Below are positions 41,920-44,373 of a stretch of DNA of 44,373 nucleotides, one piece after another. Both the position numbers and the translations under genes were made by a program. Origin of the DNA: a bacterium (lineage in GTDB: Bacteria; Bacillota; Clostridia; UBA1381); NCBI GenBank assembly GCA_030536655.1, contig JAUNPN010000009.1, positions 1 through 44,373 of the forward strand, given 5' to 3'. Position 1 is the first letter of the stretch. Each line of letters starts with the position of its first letter. The notes under the pieces were generated by a model. That model was not told where the DNA came from and made no database searches. It saw only the letters and a list, made by a program, of their open reading frames with translations.

Positions 41920-42834
41920 TTAATCCTCCTGTTTTATAGTTTTATATACTGCACGAACTTCACTGCCGGAAGCAAGGTTTTCGGAAAATGCGCTTGCGCT
42001 TCCGGCGGAAAGTCCCATAAGAAAAGCTGTTTTGTATTCGCCGCTTTCCAGATAACCTGCGACAAATCCGGCAACCATACTGTCGCCTGCACCGGTTGAG
42101 TTTATTACCTTGCCTTTGGGCGGAAGGCTTTTTATAATTTTACCGTCCTCGCCGAGGAAAATGCCGCCGTCGCCTGCCATTGAAACAAGAACGTTTCTCG
42201 CGCCCTTTTCCTGAAGCTGCTTTGCACATTCTATAATTTCATTGTCGGATTTCAGCTCTCTGCCGAATATCTCGCCAAGCTCATGGTTGTTCGGCTTGAT
42301 GAGGAACGGTTTGTATTTGAGTACATTTACAAGCAGATCGCGGGTGGCGTCAACTATAATTTTTAAATCCTTATCCTTTAGCCGTGCCATTATATCGCAA
42401 TAGACGGAGTCGGGGAGTGAAGAGGGGATGCTCCCCGCGAGTATGAGAATGTCTCCGTCATTGAGTTTGTCAAGCTTGGAATATAATTCGTCAAGTGCAC
42501 GGTCGGAAATCTCGGGACCGATGCCGTTTACTTCAGTTTCTTCGCTGCACTTGAGTTTAACGTTAATTCTGGTCATTCCGGAATTAAGGTGTATAAAATC
42601 AGTATTGACTCCCATATCATCGAGTAAGCGCTCAATTTCATCACCGGTAAAGCCGGCGGTAAAGCCGAGAGCTGTATTGTCATGACCGAGGTTTTTGAGT
42701 ACAGTGGAAACATTTATGCCCTTGCCTCCGGCAAGGATTTTTTCGGAAACGGCTCTGTTTACAGCTCCGTTCCTATAGTCCGGAACCGATACGATATAAT
42801 CGATTGCCGGGTTGAAGGTTATTGTATAAATCAT
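41920..42834 (-). CDS. fruK: 1-phosphofructokinase
   Basis: FruK phosphorylates fructose-1-phosphate to fructose-1,6-bisphosphate. The 304-aa protein of the PfkB/ribokinase family starts MIYTITFNPAIDY with AGGKGINVS (substrate loop) and has the C-terminal NSTGAGDSMVAGF signature with the catalytic Asp. Its start overlaps the fruR stop by four bases (ATGA). Confidence 0.96.
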   Translation of the reverse strand: MIYTITFNPAIDYIVSVPDYRNGAVNRAVSEKILAGGKGINVSTVLKNLGHDNTALGFTAGFTGDEIERLLDDMGVNTDFIHLNSGMTRINVKLKCSEETEVNGIGPEISDRALDELYSKLDKLNDGDILILAGSIPSSLPDSVYCDIMARLKDKDLKIIVDATRDLLVNVLKYKPFLIKPNNHELGEIFGRELKSDNEIIECAKQLQEKGARNVLVSMAGDGGIFLGEDGKIIKSLPPKGKVINSTGAGDSMVAGFVAGYLESGEYKTAFLMGLSAGSASAFSENLASGSEVRAVYKTIKQED

Positions 42835-43571
42835 TGCGCTACCTCCATTTGGCAGCCCTTGCAGGCTGCGTTGAGTTTTTCAGTTATAATAATTACGTCG
42901 TCAGGGTCTGCAAACCGGACGGTTGAAACCTTGTCGAGCTTTGAAGAGTCTGCTAACACATAGCATCTGTTGCAGCTGTTTACCGCCTGCTGCTTAACTA
43001 CTGCTTCGTTTATATCCGGAGTGGTTATTCCTGCACCGGAGCTTATTCCGTTTGCTCCGAAAAAGCCGAGAGAGAAGTTGAATTTTCTTAGGGAGACAAC
43101 TGCCTCGCCGCCTATCACTGCTTCTGTTACAGGTTTAAGCATACCGCCGATTACATGAACTCTAAGTCCCTTTGAAACAAGCCTTACAGCATGAGAAACT
43201 GCGTTTGTTACATATACGGCTTCTTTTTCGGTTATGAAGTCCGTCAAAAATTCGGTGGTAGTTCCCGCGTCTATATATACCACATCTCCGGGTTTAATAA
43301 GCTTAGCTGCATATGCCGCGATTTTCTGCTTTGCTTCTGCATTTTTTGTCCTTCGCTCTGACATTCTGCTGTCTGACGCATAAGTCTGATCGCTGACCGA
43401 CATTGCACCTCCGTGTACCTTAACGACCATGCCGCGGGAAGCAAGCTCTGTAACATCTCTCCGTATTGTTGAGAGTGATGAATCTGTCAAGTCTGCAAGT
43501 TCCTGATTTGTTATACTGCGATTGTCGCTGACTATCCGAACAATGGCTTCCAGCCGTTCTTCGGGAAGCAT
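42831..43571 (-). CDS. fruR: DeoR-family fructose operon repressor
   Basis: The 246-aa protein has the DeoR N-terminal HTH (SITNQELADLTDSSLSTIRRDVTELASRGMV) and the sugar-phosphate-sensing C-terminal domain (VYIDAGTTTEFLTDF, GANGIS). Fructose-1-phosphate is the expected effector for a fru-linked member. It is the first gene of fruR-fruK-fruA-ptsH. Confidence 0.93.
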   Translation of the reverse strand: MLPEERLEAIVRIVSDNRSITNQELADLTDSSLSTIRRDVTELASRGMVVKVHGGAMSVSDQTYASDSRMSERRTKNAEAKQKIAAYAAKLIKPGDVVYIDAGTTTEFLTDFITEKEAVYVTNAVSHAVRLVSKGLRVHVIGGMLKPVTEAVIGGEAVVSLRKFNFSLGFFGANGISSGAGITTPDINEAVVKQQAVNSCNRCYVLADSSKLDKVSTVRFADPDDVIIITEKLNAACKGCQMEVAQ

Positions 43572-43606
43572 ATATTCACCTCCGTTTCGTAAATGGTTTT
43601 GAACGT

Positions 43607-43625
43607 TTATGATTTCTTATGATTT
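43607..43625. promoter_or_regulatory. Direct repeat, possible FruR operator
   Basis: TTATGATTT occurs twice at a 10-bp interval between the fruR promoter and start. A 10-bp (one helical turn) repeat downstream of the -10 box would suit a repressor operator; this is inference. Confidence 0.35.
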
Positions 43626-43634
43626 GTTGATTAT

Positions 43635-43663
43635 ATTATACAACCAAAAACACTCAAAGTCAA
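43635..43663 (-). promoter_or_regulatory. Sigma-A promoter of the fru operon
   Basis: TTGACT (43658-43663 on the minus strand), a 17-bp spacer and TATAAT (43635-43640). Confidence 0.8.
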
Positions 43664-43745
43664 TCATCAAACAATACAAAAATTATATATATTTTTGTAC
43701 AGTATCAACAAAAATATGTGAATTAATTTGCGGCAGCTCAAGCTG

Positions 43746-43774
43746 TTGACAGTGCAGGTATATTGTGATAAAAT
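43746..43774 (+). promoter_or_regulatory. Sigma-A promoter of the corrinoid adenosyltransferase gene
   Basis: TTGACA (43746-43751), a 17-bp spacer and TAAAAT (43769-43774). Confidence 0.7.
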
Positions 43775-43821
43775 AATGGGAGTATCAAACAGCATTGGCG
43801 AAAGGAGTTTAGATTATAAAA

Positions 43822-44325
43822 ATGATACACTTATATTATGGAGATGGCAAGGGAAAAACGACAGCGGCGTTGGGACTTGCAATGAGGTGTGCAGGAAGCG
43901 GAAAAAAGGTTCTTATGTTTCAGTTTTTGAAGGGGAAAAGTTCATCAGAGTGCATAACAGCGGATAAAATTATGGATGTAATAAACGGCAGGAGTAATGA
44001 AAAATTTGTATTCAATATGACGGACGAAGAAAAGACAGAGGCGGCGGTATTTTATACAGACAAACTGCGTGAAGCGGAAGGCAAAGCGGATAAATATGAT
44101 ATGATAATTCTTGATGAGGCGGCTGACGCGGCAGAGGTCGGATTTATAAGCGAAGCAGAGCTTATTAATTTTATAAAGAGGTACGGAGGGAAAAAGGAGA
44201 TAGTAATAACAGGTCACAATCCGTCAAAATCACTCATAAATAACAGTGACTATGTAACAGAAATGCGCAAAATAAAGCATCCGTTTGATAACGGTGCAGC
44301 TGCAAGGAAAGGAATTGAATATTAA
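43822..44325 (+). CDS. Corrinoid adenosyltransferase (CobO/BtuR type)
   Basis: The 167-aa protein transfers the adenosyl group of ATP to cob(I)alamin or a precursor. The N-terminal MIHLYYGDGKGKTTAALGLA is the modified P-loop of the family, followed by GSGKKVLMFQFLKG, the IILDEAADA segment and the C-terminal KHPFDNGAAARKGIEY. Slightly shorter than typical BtuR. AAAGGAG lies upstream of the ATG. The stop overlaps a short repeat, so an element may begin at its very end. Confidence 0.9.
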   Translation: MIHLYYGDGKGKTTAALGLAMRCAGSGKKVLMFQFLKGKSSSECITADKIMDVINGRSNEKFVFNMTDEEKTEAAVFYTDKLREAEGKADKYDMIILDEAADAAEVGFISEAELINFIKRYGGKKEIVITGHNPSKSLINNSDYVTEMRKIKHPFDNGAAARKGIEY

Positions 44326-44338
44326 GGAAGCACTGATT
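44322..44338 (-). repeat. Short repeat AATCAGTGNTTYCTTAA, copy 3 (inverted)
   Basis: On the minus strand AATCAGTGCTTCCTTAA matches the copies at 39-55 and 5243-5259. It overlaps the adenosyltransferase stop codon. The remaining 35 bases of the window carry no recognisable gene. Confidence 0.45.
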
Positions 44339-44373
44339 AAATATAGTACGCAGTGAACACAGTCAGATTTTTC

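Noticed and set aside
43728-43967. Plus-strand 79-codon frame over the adenosyltransferase start
   Set aside because: It begins upstream of the promoter's transcription start and overlaps the real gene in another frame.
1-44373. CRISPR arrays, tRNA or rRNA genes, prophage structural genes
   Set aside because: No regularly spaced repeats, no cloverleaf or rRNA sequence and no capsid, tail or terminase genes were seen on reading both strands.

Overview
The window is a chromosomal segment of a spore-forming, low-to-moderate GC member of the Clostridia. The evidence is a set of endospore genes (spoIIGA-sigE-sigG, spoVM, a LonB-like ATPase, dipicolinate synthase dpsA/dpsB), a T-box leader before thrS, strong AGGAGG-type ribosome binding sites, and an aconitase and a fructose PTS of Firmicutes type. 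A large secreted pectate lyase suggests a plant-polysaccharide-using gut anaerobe (Monoglobus-like at most; I cannot fix the genus).

Layout. (1) 1-5.1 kb: a LuxR-type LAL regulator, a secreted beta-helix protein with an internal tandem repeat, and a 53-residue peptide gene form one apparent operon. (2) 5.2-10.9 kb: the dipicolinate synthase operon dpsA-dpsB. dpsA is split into a 245-codon 5' part and a 41-codon 3' part by a 4,194-bp element bounded by 15-bp direct repeats (14/15 identical). The element carries a large serine recombinase, a 41-aa coupled ORF, a MITE-like insert and, unexpectedly, a complete glmS. Removing the interval between the repeats restores a 286-codon dpsA in frame, the signature of a 'skin'-like element excised in the mother cell. 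(3) 11-13.5 kb: a solitary tyrosine integrase and a DMT-family transporter. (4) 13.5-21.1 kb, minus strand: recJ-relA-yaaA-recF-remB-gyrB, a DNA metabolism and stringent response operon containing the usual origin-proximal genes but without dnaA, dnaN or gyrA. (5) 21.3-29.7 kb, plus strand: a sugar nucleotidyltransferase, T-box-regulated thrS, a pectate lyase, a DUF3737 protein, a DUF3795 protein and glutamate racemase. A dispersed repeat of about 137 bp occurs on each side of the pectate lyase/DUF3737 pair. (6) 29.8-34.5 kb, minus strand: a LonB-like AAA+ protein lacking the protease domain, a phosphopantetheinyl transferase, rsmE, a dipeptidase, an SRPBCC protein and a methyltransferase. (7) 34.5-39.6 kb: a short sporulation transcript (55-aa membrane protein plus the 22-codon spoVM), aconitase on the minus strand, then spoIIGA-sigE-sigG behind a promoter with a Spo0A box and the long -35/-10 spacing typical of spoIIG. 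(8) 39.6-44.3 kb: fruR-fruK-fruA-ptsH on the minus strand and a corrinoid adenosyltransferase on the plus strand.

The strongest discovery is the recombinase/glmS element inside dpsA. dpsA has a near-perfect sigma-K-type promoter, the two halves join in frame at a silent Val codon, the recombinase gene ends 17 bp from the left junction, and the cargo encodes a normally essential cell-wall precursor enzyme. Such cargo would make the element costly to lose in vegetative cells but dispensable in a terminal mother cell. All functional assignments rest on reading the sequence and on known family motifs; no database search was run.
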